The notes under the pieces were generated by a model that was given only the letters and a program-made list of their open reading frames with translations, did no database searches and was not told the DNA's origin. A program made the translations under genes and the position numbers. Of a stretch of DNA of 64,000 nucleotides, positions 35,901-44,030 are shown in pieces. The DNA comes from a virus. Within the stretch, counting starts at the first letter, position 1, and every line of letters begins with the position of its first letter. The DNA is taken from the IMG/VR virus record IMGVR_UViG_3300032322_001765, positions 1-64,000 of that record; one strand, given 5' to 3'.

Positions 35901-38900
35901 CTACAAATAATTTACTACCGTCGTGATTTGTTGCTACGCTGAAACCAAATTTGTCTCCTATCTCTGCCATTGGGGGACTAATAGATCCAACTAAACTGAA
36001 ATTAACACTAGCAATAAAAATGTTTGAACCTGTAGTTGCTGTGTACTGAATTTGTTCTATCGTATAAAAAGTAGTTGTATTTGCAGAAACGTTATAAGTA
36101 CCAGTTATTACGGTTACTGAAGCATCATCACTAAATGTTACGGTGTAAATTGGTGATCCAGCTGCAATTGTACTATAAATCATTTCAACGGTATAGAACG
36201 TTGTTCTGTTAGTGCCTGGATCATATGCCTCATTGGCAATAGTATATAATCTAGAACTAATTGGTCCTGTGTTAGAAAATGCAACTTTATCACCGTGTGC
36301 TAACTTACTACGCTGGTCTCCTGAACATCTAAACAAATAAGTACCTTCTACTACAGTGAATAATGTTGTTGCGCCAATAGCACTATATGAAGTAACAAAA
36401 TTTACCATTTGTCCTTCGTTAATATAACTTAAGCGATTTCCTGATACAGTAAATTGTCTTTGATTTACAACGGTAGCTGTTGATAACGAAATACCTGCAC
36501 TTGAATATGTTAGAGTTTTATCTCTTTGAAATGCTAAAACTGTTTCGTCATTTTGTGCACCTAAATATAACAAGTTACTGTCACCTGAAATATCCATTGC
36601 ATCACCAACTCTACCTCCTGTGATAGATATGACTTGCTCTTGAATAATACTGTTTATTGTTCCGTTAGGTGGTATTCTATAAACAAAAATTTGGCTTATG
36701 ATATTATTTGGTTTAGAAACAATTAACAAATCATTACTGTAGACTATAGTTTTACCAAACTCCCCGCCGTTATTAATTGTATTCTTTAAGAAAAATACAC
36801 CATTAGGAGAAATATCATAGTGATATACTTTACCATCTCCTGAATCACCTATAAAATACCCAACGTTAGGTACATAAGCAACGCCTGAACCAAATGTGTT
36901 TGCGTCTAGTAATCCAGAATTTAAATTATTAAGTATATAGTTATTTGTTTTCTCATAAACTGCCCAGCTCCCGTCTACACCCCGATCTACCCAAACTTTA
37001 TTAACTGCATATTCTGCATTTAATAGTGGTAATGAATCGATATCACGGGCAGTATTTAATCTTTGGCTTTGCAGTAAATAAACTAATCCGTTTCCAAATA
37101 AGACATTAATTTGGCTATTTAAGTCTAGTGAAACTCTTATAGATTCTAATGATAATACATCTTCTACTTTATAAAAACCATTAACTACTACCTCAAAATT
37201 TAAAACAGCTATGAGTTGATTTTTCAGTAATCCATGTGGTTTTTGAAATACGAAGGTAACATTACCGTCTAAATTGTTATAGACTATGCGCAATTCTGAT
37301 TGAATTGACAACGGCGTATAAATTTGCCACGTGTTGTCTTTATCTGCTACCCAAATATAATCATTTTTGTAAATGTCTTGTAAGTCAATCGCTGCCAACC
37401 CTGCAATATTATAGGATTGTCCTCTAGTATCATCAATGTTTACATAACCTGCGCTGGCTAATTTTTCAGTATAACTATTTGATATTACCGGCAATATATC
37501 TGTTGATACCACCGATCTTCCATAATTTTTAAGATTATATAATGGAATGTTTTGTTGTATACCATTTGGCGCTACATTATCTGTGATACCTAAAATGCTT
37601 GGATTTCCTGTCAAATCATATTCATTGAGAGTTACCTCAATAAAATTCTGATTCATTAGTCCACCATATTCTCCTGTTTTTATAGCCCAGTTTTCATAAA
37701 TTTCATAATTTAATTGATTCTGTTGAATATTAACGCCCTGTAACTTAGTGACACTATCTACCGTACCCTTAGAAGTTATCATATTTTTATACAGGTTAAT
37801 TTGAGTACCGTCTGTAAAATTAGCGTCAGCGAAATACTGTCTTGGTCTAAATCCTATCAATGATGCACTTAATAAATCACCGTCATTCTCTAAATTTGGA
37901 TTAACAGTATTGTAGAACAAGGTGGCTTCATATGACCGTGTACTTGAATTTGGTAATAACCCTTTTTGAATATTATCATATGATGTCTTAGACCACTCAT
38001 TATAATCAAATTCGTTCTTTGGTAAAATAGTAACTTTATTCGCAATATAATAATCATTCTTGAATATGACTATCATACCTTTTACATACTTTACATTAGA
38101 TTGCCATTCTTGAATATTATCTTGATTTAAAATAAAACCGGCGGCATTTACCGTACCATTCCATTCCGCAGATTTTGTACCGGATACAAAAATTCTTTGT
38201 TGTCTTAGTCCTGTAATTAAGTTATAAATTACATCATTAAACACTGTGACGTTATCAAAAACGACAACATGTTCGATAGTACTAAGATTAGCAGTCATAA
38301 ATGCTATTGCGTCACCTTCGTTAAGTGCTTTGACACTAAACTCAGTTCCGTTTCTATAAACGAAAAGGTCTGTCAACGAAATAGGAATTAAGTTTTGATT
38401 TAAAACAAAATTGTCTTTAGTAAATGTAAGTGGTTGGACAATTGAATTTTCTTTGTTGATAACGACTGCTCTAGCATTAGGGTTAATATTAATCGTGCTT
38501 CCAAATTCCCAACCAGTGTCTACCCAATATAATAATTCATATATTATTTGGTCCCAGTTTAACTCTAACCCATTCTCAACGTTTTCAAATTTTACACCTT
38601 GTTCTTGTAAATATAATCCATATCCTCTTATAAAAGCACACAAATCATCTAATGTAGTATATTCATATCCGTAAGGTGTAGTTATTTTAATGTTAGTATA
38701 ATTTTTTGGAATTTTAACTACAGTTGTATCAATTTGAAACGTATCTAAAACACCATTATTATTTGGGGCAAAAGAAATAAAATAATTTTTATTTTGGCTG
38801 TTACCAAAAATTTTATATCCTTTAATAGTTTTTTGTACAATTATAGACCCATACGTAATTGTATCGATTGATTGATTTTCATATAATAATACACCAAAGC

Positions 38901-41900
38901 TTTCATCCGGAATTAATAAAGAATTATTTTTGCTGTTAGTAGATCCTTTTTCGACATAAAATTTAAGTAAGTCTTTATCACTAAATCCTGCTAATCTGTA
39001 TGACAATCTAACATCTAAATTTTGTACTAAATCAGTGATCGTAGTAGTTCCATCTACTCCAAATTGATATAGATAATCAACGATCCAGTTCACGTAACTG
39101 TGAGTTGCATTTCCATTACCATATACAGTTAGATTTGCTAAAGTTGTTCTAAATCTATTATTGTATAGGTACTGTTTAAATTCTTCATTATACTTGTACT
39201 TGTCTACATCAATTCCCAAACCAAACAGTTGCGCAGGTTTTAATAAAGCTGCGATACGTATTAAATCGAAGGGCCAATTTGAACTCTTTAAATATGCGTA
39301 TTCAGCAGGACCAACATCACCTGTAGCCCATAGCTTACCAAAATTACTTACATCATATGAACCTAATAAAAACTCAAAAGGATTTTTTAATTTTCCTAAA
39401 GTATCAACTGGTATAATATCTAATAAAGCAGGTCTAATTGCATTCTCATTGATATATGGATCACCGTTATTATAAACGTATCCAGCTGCAAGATCAGCCC
39501 ACAGGTAAGTATTATCGCTTGTATATGGTGCTACACCATACCGTTGTATCCACCAATCGGGTTGTTCGGAAAAACCTAACATTTCCCATGGTCTTGTATC
39601 TGGATTTGAAGTGTCATACAACCATAAATAAATCCCTCTCCAATTACCTTTTTGAATTTTTTTATTATTAAAATTAAAAGTGCTATCTTTATAATTATAC
39701 GTAAAGGGCTTTAAAGGATCATATAAATGTTCTTCATAATCAATTCTGTTTATTCCGACCCAATTCAAAAATTGATAGTTATAAATGGCTTGATATTCCT
39801 CATAGCTTATACCTATATTTCTAAACGCACCTGGCGTAACATCAAATTGAGTAATCGGGAGTTGAGAACTTATCTTTAAATTATTATAGATTCTTAATTC
39901 AAATTCCAATAATACTCTGTCACGATAATCACTTAGAACATTGTTATTGTAATTACCATAAAGTTTATTATAAGAACCGTCATGACCTACTAAGAAATAA
40001 GTAGGTGTAGAGTATGTGTTATCTAAAACTATTTTTGGAACACTGCTTGGGTATAGACCTAATTTAGTTGGCGTATTGGGAACATAACTTCCATAAGTTT
40101 GATAATATTCTTTAATCGTAATTATATCATCATTTTGTAAATCTTTAGTAATAGTTAAATTGGGTTCAGTTGGAGAAACTACATAATCAATATTTTTTAT
40201 TAATTGAAATGTTTCTACCTGATTAACGCTGTTGCGTCTTGTTAAATAAACCAAAACTCCATAGTAATTAGCACTGGTATAATCATAAACTCTACTTAAA
40301 TTGAAAATACTTGTATATAATTCAGTTTTGAATACATAATTGTTTGTGATATATGCATTTTTTGATGGCAACATATCAGACCAAAAGAATGGACTAGTAT
40401 CAACCTTTGAAATAGACAACTGATCTAATACATCATCTAAAATAAATGCTGGGGTTTGTAAAGGTGTATACTCGCCGTTGGTCAAAGTTTGTATCATTAA
40501 TCCTTTAAATTTACTGTACTCTAAAGAATTATAATTTAATGCATCAAAAAAATTATTATTAGTATTACGCAAGAATGTGGCGCAATTTACCAAAGAAGAA
40601 CTGTTTTGAATAATACGTGTACCGTATGGTACTATATTACCTAAATCCCTATAATTATTTGCTCCAAATGCAGGTCCTTGCAAATTAGGCACATTATTAC
40701 AAATACTCTTATAATGTCCTCTAACATCACCAAGGTTGATTGTAGTGATATTATCATTAAATGGATTATGGTCTAAATTCAAAGGTATTTGATAGTAACC
40801 TATTTTTGAAACTTGGTCACTATATAACATAATTGTTATTTGTTCCCCTAAAATTGGCTGCTCATTAAAAGTTACAGAGGTTGTAGTATTTGTTGTAGTA
40901 ACTGTATAGCCGGATGCCGACACTCTTTCATTATTTTTATATACAACAATTACAGGCCATTTAGTTGTTGCTTGATCTTTTACCTTAATATCGCATGTGA
41001 TTGCAGGATTCGCTGTTGTTCCGGTATATGTCGAATCAAATACTTGATATTGAAAACTATCTTCTATAGCTGTTTGCCATCCTATTAACCTGTCATATAA
41101 TACATTAGTTTTATATTGGTAAATATAACCATCAGAAACAGATTTAGTGACAACTTGTTGATTTTCAACATATGTAAAGTTTTGAGAGTTTAAAGAAACA
41201 TTAAATTGAATATCACTATAGTTACTATCCGAACTGTATTTTATAGGAAATAGTAGAACAGGATCATCCGCTCCTGTACCAATTGAGTATTCAAAAAGTG
41301 TACAGCCTGCAAAATCACTACCGTAGTAGAAGTCGTTGTCGCCGTAACTTATTCCATTTTTATCAAATAAATCAAACAACGGTGGTTGATTTACACGTGT
41401 TTTTAGTTGTGCTTCATGCCAATTATTTCCATCAAAATAGAAAGTCGTACCTGTATAATTTTCACCTAATGAAAATACTGTTTGTTCATTAATTAGTACC
41501 TCACCACCAGGTGCAATACTAAGTGTTATAACCGGTGTGCTAGTTCCTGTAACGGATTCAAGTTGTACTCTCCAAATTTTATTTCTAACCTCTAAATTTT
41601 CATCACCTGCAAATACTATAGTTGCACCATCGAATAATGCAGAGGTAGGACCGTCTGGAGCAAAACTTGTTTGTCCTGCTACCTGTGTAAAGGCATCTGT
41701 AACCGAAAAATTAATATAGTTAGTAGAAGTCCTTGCTATTGATCCTGAATTATATAATTTTAAGTTAGGGTAAAATTCAATAATAGGTCGCTTTGCTCTA
41801 TTATTGGGATTATTTAATGCTTCAACACTTATGGTACTTACTGGAGAATTAGCAATAACAGTGTTTAGTACGTCGATGTGGAACCAGCGATTTCCTCTAC

Positions 41901-44013
41901 TCCAGGAGTTTTTATCCAAACTGTTTCTAGCAATTACGATGTAATCTTGTTCCGATGGGTAAAAAAGTGTGTCACCAAAAGGATAAGTATCGTAGGGATT
42001 GGCATCATATGGTGTAGTTAATGGGGTACCAAATAGTTCAGGTGTTTGAAATTCGCTGTCTGGTATTAATTGAATACCTAAACCCACATTTTCAACATAG
42101 TATTGATCAGCTTTATATTTTTCAGGTACAATGTTTCCACTGAATATAACTTTTAATCCATTCGTAAAAGTAATTCCATTTGGGCTAGTATATTCTAACT
42201 TCCCTAAAATATCTTTTTCTACATCAATAAAATTATATTGAGGATTATCGACTAATTTAATTACACCCACACGCTGTGGATTAGTACCATCTTGATAGTA
42301 CAATGTATCGAGTGCCGCAGTTAATATAGGAACTAAGAATATTTCAGCATAAGAATTTTTTACAAAATTTCTACCTATATATGTAGCACCGTAGTTTATT
42401 GTAATTTTAGTGTTATCAGGTAATGCTCCTGCTTCTGTTAATCTTATTATAAAATCGTTATTACCTGCATTTATTAAATTTATTCTATAATAATTTTTAT
42501 TAATTTCAGTAGCTACTTGTTGTTCAAATAAACCTTGATCTATTGTTGCTGCCATTGAACCACTAGCTGTGACTAGTTGAACTTCGCTGCCGTTTGGTTC
42601 AGTGGAAATAGTAAATGCAGTATTACTAAGTATTTCTCTCACATAGTACATACCACCATAAAATGCAGCAGAGATTGTAGTTGCTGTATTAGCAGTAATG
42701 TCAACTTCTGGACCGCCCGGGGTCGCAGAAATTGTAAATTGCGTACTACTTACTACATTTTTTATATAGTATTGGGTTCTAGCCGTTATACCAGCAATAG
42801 TAGAACCAAAAGAAAGTGGCTGATTTGCAGAAAAACCCGTTGTATCAGAGGTTGTTAATCTATTGTTAGCTGCTGTTGTTGCAGAGACTATGAATGTTCT
42901 ACCATTGGTAACACCACCAAATACCGGTCCTGAAAAGTTAATACCTTCATTAACACGTAAGTTTGCTGTAGAGGCACAGATTAGCTCATTCTCTGTGGTG
43001 CTAGTATTAGTAGCCGTAATTGTAATTGTAGAGCTAGGTGTTAATGTAGGATTGTTTATATCATAATTTGTTGAGTCATAAAATTGACCAACGTAACCCA
43101 AACTGCTAGGTGTTGAACCATAGAATAGCAAAGTTTTATTATTTAAATTTGCTATACCATCAATACCTTTTAAATTAGATAATAACGCTCCGTTAATTTG
43201 ACTGAACGATTTGTCAGTAACTAAATCTATATCAAGATTACCTGGGTATAACCAATCGTTTTGTTCGTTCGCATATGGCACTTCAAACGTCATTATGCCT
43301 GATGATGTACCATTAAAATCTACACCATATATTTCACGTGTGCTTAAGTTGGGTCTTGCTGAATTTTTTCCGCTTATTCCTGGTTCAGTTTGAATCCAAA
43401 AAGGTGACTTACCATTTAGTACAAAACTATATGTGCCGCCTCTTATGAGTGTTAGTATTGGATTATCACCTTCTACAGGAATGCTGTCTGTTATAAAATT
43501 ATAACTAAAATTAAATAAAGACTCATCACCAACTTCTACATCATACGTGACGTTATTTCGTAGGGGCGCAGTAGTAACATTTAGTACATCAGGACCATTA
43601 GGAAGCCAAAAATATTGCGCATAGTTAACTAACTTATCTAAATTGCAAAAACTATCCCACGAATAGAATTGATTAGAAAAAAGATTATTGTTATTATCAA
43701 CACTGCCGTTTTGTAATTTTAACGCATCTAAAATTCCTGGATAAGTTATTAAGTCTACGGCTCTCGCTGTATCTTTTTTCTTAAAAACAACCGCAGGTTC
43801 TAGTTGATAGTCTCTACGAATTTTTGAGGTTTCAGCAAGATAGCTATCTCTAGATGAGATGCCATATCCAAATTTGCTACCTATATAACCTTCAATTCTT
43901 GTAAAATTAGGTTGTTGTACAAGTTGATCTAACGTAGCATCAAGAAATTGTTGATTAGTTTTTGTTTTGAAGACTTCAGGTAAGAAATCAATTGTTCTAA
44001 CTTTTGTTACCAT
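26929..44013 (-). CDS. Giant baseplate/fibre structural protein, 5,694 aa
   Basis: A single uninterrupted frame of 17.1 kb, over a quarter of the window. It follows the gp6-like gene directly, so it stands where T4 has gp7 to gp12. The start (MVTKVRTIDFLPEVFKTKTN) has no signal peptide and resembles a large structural protein found in aquatic T4-like phages. Around residues 2470-3090 there are FG-GAP-like repeats (EIGDKFGFSVATNHDGSKLF; GELFGFSVDTNTFGSELLVG; TQFGYAVRYNEENSFVV), as in beta-propellers. Around 4560-4890 there are BNR-like units (ILTSVNGITWTQIS; FLRSTNGSSWTDVS). The rest is Asn/Thr/Tyr rich. T4 baseplate proteins are at most 1,300 aa, so this may fuse or replace several. ATG preceded by AGG. 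Confidence 0.78.
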   Translation of the reverse strand: MVTKVRTIDFLPEVFKTKTNQQFLDATLDQLVQQPNFTRIEGYIGSKFGYGISSRDSYLAETSKIRRDYQLEPAVVFKKKDTARAVDLITYPGILDALKLQNGSVDNNNNLFSNQFYSWDSFCNLDKLVNYAQYFWLPNGPDVLNVTTAPLRNNVTYDVEVGDESLFNFSYNFITDSIPVEGDNPILTLIRGGTYSFVLNGKSPFWIQTEPGISGKNSARPNLSTREIYGVDFNGTSSGIMTFEVPYANEQNDWLYPGNLDIDLVTDKSFSQINGALLSNLKGIDGIANLNNKTLLFYGSTPSSLGYVGQFYDSTNYDINNPTLTPSSTITITATNTSTTENELICASTANLRVNEGINFSGPVFGGVTNGRTFIVSATTAANNRLTTSDTTGFSANQPLSFGSTIAGITARTQYYIKNVVSSTQFTISATPGGPEVDITANTATTISAAFYGGMYYVREILSNTAFTISTEPNGSEVQLVTASGSMAATIDQGLFEQQVATEINKNYYRINLINAGNNDFIIRLTEAGALPDNTKITINYGATYIGRNFVKNSYAEIFLVPILTAALDTLYYQDGTNPQRVGVIKLVDNPQYNFIDVEKDILGKLEYTSPNGITFTNGLKVIFSGNIVPEKYKADQYYVENVGLGIQLIPDSEFQTPELFGTPLTTPYDANPYDTYPFGDTLFYPSEQDYIVIARNSLDKNSWSRGNRWFHIDVLNTVIANSPVSTISVEALNNPNNRAKRPIIEFYPNLKLYNSGSIARTSTNYINFSVTDAFTQVAGQTSFAPDGPTSALFDGATIVFAGDENLEVRNKIWRVQLESVTGTSTPVITLSIAPGGEVLINEQTVFSLGENYTGTTFYFDGNNWHEAQLKTRVNQPPLFDLFDKNGISYGDNDFYYGSDFAGCTLFEYSIGTGADDPVLLFPIKYSSDSNYSDIQFNVSLNSQNFTYVENQQVVTKSVSDGYIYQYKTNVLYDRLIGWQTAIEDSFQYQVFDSTYTGTTANPAITCDIKVKDQATTKWPVIVVYKNNERVSASGYTVTTTNTTTSVTFNEQPILGEQITIMLYSDQVSKIGYYQIPLNLDHNPFNDNITTINLGDVRGHYKSICNNVPNLQGPAFGANNYRDLGNIVPYGTRIIQNSSSLVNCATFLRNTNNNFFDALNYNSLEYSKFKGLMIQTLTNGEYTPLQTPAFILDDVLDQLSISKVDTSPFFWSDMLPSKNAYITNNYVFKTELYTSIFNLSRVYDYTSANYYGVLVYLTRRNSVNQVETFQLIKNIDYVVSPTEPNLTITKDLQNDDIITIKEYYQTYGSYVPNTPTKLGLYPSSVPKIVLDNTYSTPTYFLVGHDGSYNKLYGNYNNNVLSDYRDRVLLEFELRIYNNLKISSQLPITQFDVTPGAFRNIGISYEEYQAIYNYQFLNWVGINRIDYEEHLYDPLKPFTYNYKDSTFNFNNKKIQKGNWRGIYLWLYDTSNPDTRPWEMLGFSEQPDWWIQRYGVAPYTSDNTYLWADLAAGYVYNNGDPYINENAIRPALLDIIPVDTLGKLKNPFEFLLGSYDVSNFGKLWATGDVGPAEYAYLKSSNWPFDLIRIAALLKPAQLFGLGIDVDKYKYNEEFKQYLYNNRFRTTLANLTVYGNGNATHSYVNWIVDYLYQFGVDGTTTITDLVQNLDVRLSYRLAGFSDKDLLKFYVEKGSTNSKNNSLLIPDESFGVLLYENQSIDTITYGSIIVQKTIKGYKIFGNSQNKNYFISFAPNNNGVLDTFQIDTTVVKIPKNYTNIKITTPYGYEYTTLDDLCAFIRGYGLYLQEQGVKFENVENGLELNWDQIIYELLYWVDTGWEFGSTININPNARAVVINKENSIVQPLTFTKDNFVLNQNLIPISLTDLFVYRNGTEFSVKALNEGDAIAFMTANLSTIEHVVVFDNVTVFNDVIYNLITGLRQQRIFVSGTKSAEWNGTVNAAGFILNQDNIQEWQSNVKYVKGMIVIFKNDYYIANKVTILPKNEFDYNEWSKTSYDNIQKGLLPNSSTRSYEATLFYNTVNPNLENDGDLLSASLIGFRPRQYFADANFTDGTQINLYKNMITSKGTVDSVTKLQGVNIQQNQLNYEIYENWAIKTGEYGGLMNQNFIEVTLNEYDLTGNPSILGITDNVAPNGIQQNIPLYNLKNYGRSVVSTDILPVISNSYTEKLASAGYVNIDDTRGQSYNIAGLAAIDLQDIYKNDYIWVADKDNTWQIYTPLSIQSELRIVYNNLDGNVTFVFQKPHGLLKNQLIAVLNFEVVVNGFYKVEDVLSLESIRVSLDLNSQINVLFGNGLVYLLQSQRLNTARDIDSLPLLNAEYAVNKVWVDRGVDGSWAVYEKTNNYILNNLNSGLLDANTFGSGVAYVPNVGYFIGDSGDGKVYHYDISPNGVFFLKNTINNGGEFGKTIVYSNDLLIVSKPNNIISQIFVYRIPPNGTINSIIQEQVISITGGRVGDAMDISGDSNLLYLGAQNDETVLAFQRDKTLTYSSAGISLSTATVVNQRQFTVSGNRLSYINEGQMVNFVTSYSAIGATTLFTVVEGTYLFRCSGDQRSKLAHGDKVAFSNTGPISSRLYTIANEAYDPGTNRTTFYTVEMIYSTIAAGSPIYTVTFSDDASVTVITGTYNVSANTTTFYTIEQIQYTATTGSNIFIASVNFSLVGSISPPMAEIGDKFGFSVATNHDGSKLFVGAPYTDYDITLTNTGVVYMYDRLIENIEVQYDQRPTDPLLIVLAFEPTNQTRIYVNGKLLSTSNYVVIVNIIVIGTIGLFAGDIITISSAQFVLTQQIYGFDNTGDLRQGELFGFSVDTNTFGSELLVGAPFDVINNVQTEGAVYRFTNEGKRFGTMTGLLAANLTADTYLLINGYRVYMPAGNAATLAGAINSAGVTNVFAYATEDGRLIIRLRDINLGPMNNKLNISVFNGNYLYEMGFTDYIKSQIIQDSHKQTRTQFGYAVRYNEENSFVVSAPVAIRYINTTFDFSNDNNIHNDTVFDNNLTIFEDTNSNAGAAYMYDYIQSYDESLTNIGKYAYAQSLNDIDQNYGSQPLYGTALSFNNGVVIIGSPNFQPTTLGGKVLVFENSTQISNWHLYRQSNPVVDVEKIQKVSLYDNRNNETLTGLDFIDPLQGKLLGVVAENIDYITPTDPAGYNSPDNTVGNIVWTDSHIGKLWYNPSSSRFMNYHQNDNQYNSKYWGTVFEGSDVTVYTWIESDVLPFFYAGNGTPYDPAKYSTAYTTDSNNNLVAKYYYWVRNTNIISTNIGKTLSDTIVEQYIANPKDSGVAFFASLEPNVYAFYNASEYINDTSTNLHLGYSANANGPTGHLDFKLIRTNYPDDFLPGFPNVDKGFNTPTGLYDRMLDSFAGLDETGASVPDYSVPKLLQTGINVRPRQSFFVNRLSALKTYLQYANTVVKAYPVNEFGNTTFLSIQGDFVNTSNYWANIYWWAEGYDDSTRAELEVSIYTDLLTLPTTEGMIVGVASNSQGNREVYIYQNSEWVRIGLQNGTIHFLDSLWDYEKYGTGFGTGFDSNGFDAFPSTETRYIIRALNEQIYLGPLFKDRNVSLTKLFEYIQSENIEGQNYLPWLTKTSFADVGYTVRELTTNQKFQRDNQSLLEGYITEMKPYHVVFKDFYLRYTRNEPYNANITDYDLPAIYDDAEGRFITPQLLYGSSYSATNPVYPSYPDQFTTNSDIWNDPKYTEWYNNYGLSLGVIDNVIICNVGSFISNTDLQIIVDNAEGLPVTGTLKINNEFIGYTSVDRQRGIILGISRAINDSQAESHFAGTPIYINMPAVSVFNGSRDYVTPPTVTAFIDTTKYPAPKRQALLTSNLSGDKVVSINIIDAGEGYVVPPEIVFEPSVSYESSIERINFVGFSIQYLTTNLISGDLIYSTGITTNGYKLVPDGYYYIHNIDIFTTRTVVAFSLINAAVVTLHRTYDDALTGNNPVPFINQTLLEPTYTHRISLTAKAIPTMVSEKVRSIKPILKFDRTSYRSSITEWMPNTFYSSPYLSIGNDSSNTTKLFASVDSGERAPTGGSGNGAEFNIFNVLLGGTYYADIVTIGEDYVTGDVLTVQGTSLGGANATEQLEGTTVEGSSIIEMVNTTGISIGDYVTGFGIPYGAVVKSKTTNNNIMISEPATESGTGPLLFLTGNIPNNCLIVVEDIDGNGGITEISVYGVSNDASLSSLQGAVLPILDLDDVDGQAVVTLDYSYSDLKPGQINGSYMYFYKIHSSYIYDDTGKNFVGSITGTTLTVDVIEDGESLVVGDKVYNPNIIGSCEITAFGTGSGGAGTYTVSSVQTVTTSQMYTGGGALIRISRPKFNPDNINNLYYMEILNPGFIYNAGNTIIISGALLGGAPLVNDAKITIDIVSESNSIFNATIEGLSIGEFSQYYVKALDYDSSTQTGTIGVFENTLLTVPVSYSSFIWNGSGNNYGYLPEPIVNNYNYNYNTSSLVIYQGFIWQCIEANNDQEFNPSKWYPLLSSDNAINALDRIEAYYQPTVGMPGKDAQQLVKGITYPNNVYYGNSFAPEDEFPIDTVVQSLPFYPTGIDIKAITYDGTTFVAAGESSEASFILTLTQTGAWSSYEIASITLGITDIIYSGGAYIVVTTTTASPIYLSFDKSDWVSTGSVTGFDILGYDQGTFDTSQIGVGNVSLSSVINVNGVFYAVGGKILRSSTGITWDQVYDFTSPTFQNNLNDIAYVNNTTFVGFIVVGLTYQVTSGSGTSAPTVSTQSAILTSINGTVWSTITPSLTTNGFNSVTSSVSLNRIVIVGDAGVIYYSSNASNWVQASISGSPITTNIKSVVYGNSIFVAVGDKTGNGTSDPGLILTSVNGITWTQISSQYITTENLTYVYFADNFFYAVGENDTFLRSTNGSSWTDVSSISVDDPYYVVQGNDFLYGYGPEELVAGVVTDTLSMYVNTAPGAYWDIDFNSPIWYKHTGFNMQTKTGVPNYNLKLSFANLVVNPARLSVFIIGERVSDRGRRIYENQSSANLPYSYTVDWMEETITLNQSIPAGTYILIEVYEIGNGKELIRNNSKYYPLKQDEDTGQSYFDFNIEFTPVINEPLVCVSVSGGPLTKLEYNVDYLVIPDILGFTKILFITDTYDSATDYIVFSILGDSTSVFGSVQYGYSIPETEVFVTTGVTSSFQLNLELTTLSGNNVNNSIVEKNGERLFPAGVPGADYEFQNIGGTWYLHLFISVGGSGSDTIAVTTFYDTSRQYLTTNLFNGMSDGIKCTGISFVDISKTPVLLTFNSDPGFATNDLIRIDGVQGTTELNQMTFYINKVSATTYELFKDSSLGYPVIGPNLTGFVSGGYAWLDSETIIIPYPTVPGTMPNMTYDEGNRNWITIIENSAPLGSNGVRLLPTLTNYSTSALFTGSILGTTLTVANIDKGVLNIGQEIFGGNIASGTVITAYISGFGGIGTYEVNNSQTVSSVEMNTEYDNRLSLFTDTNVDDYILITSMVTGESPNPMSFNITVNKYGNGFVTRTNSTDGSWLTQDFISTDTTMYFYNVSNLVEPISTDLIVNDESGTIYTYVQCDINEVKGVQVYNKTTISTLASSQYGLTLFNGKPAVIFSSGVSVGDLVTVTITIGNVVEINGERIRFDVINTETNTLTGLTRGVQGTSTADTHSKYSIGYGINPARRITDAEYADTWNSETITSNGDPLQISVTDTAVFLQNNAPF

Positions 44014-44030
44014 GTAAATTTACCTATTAA

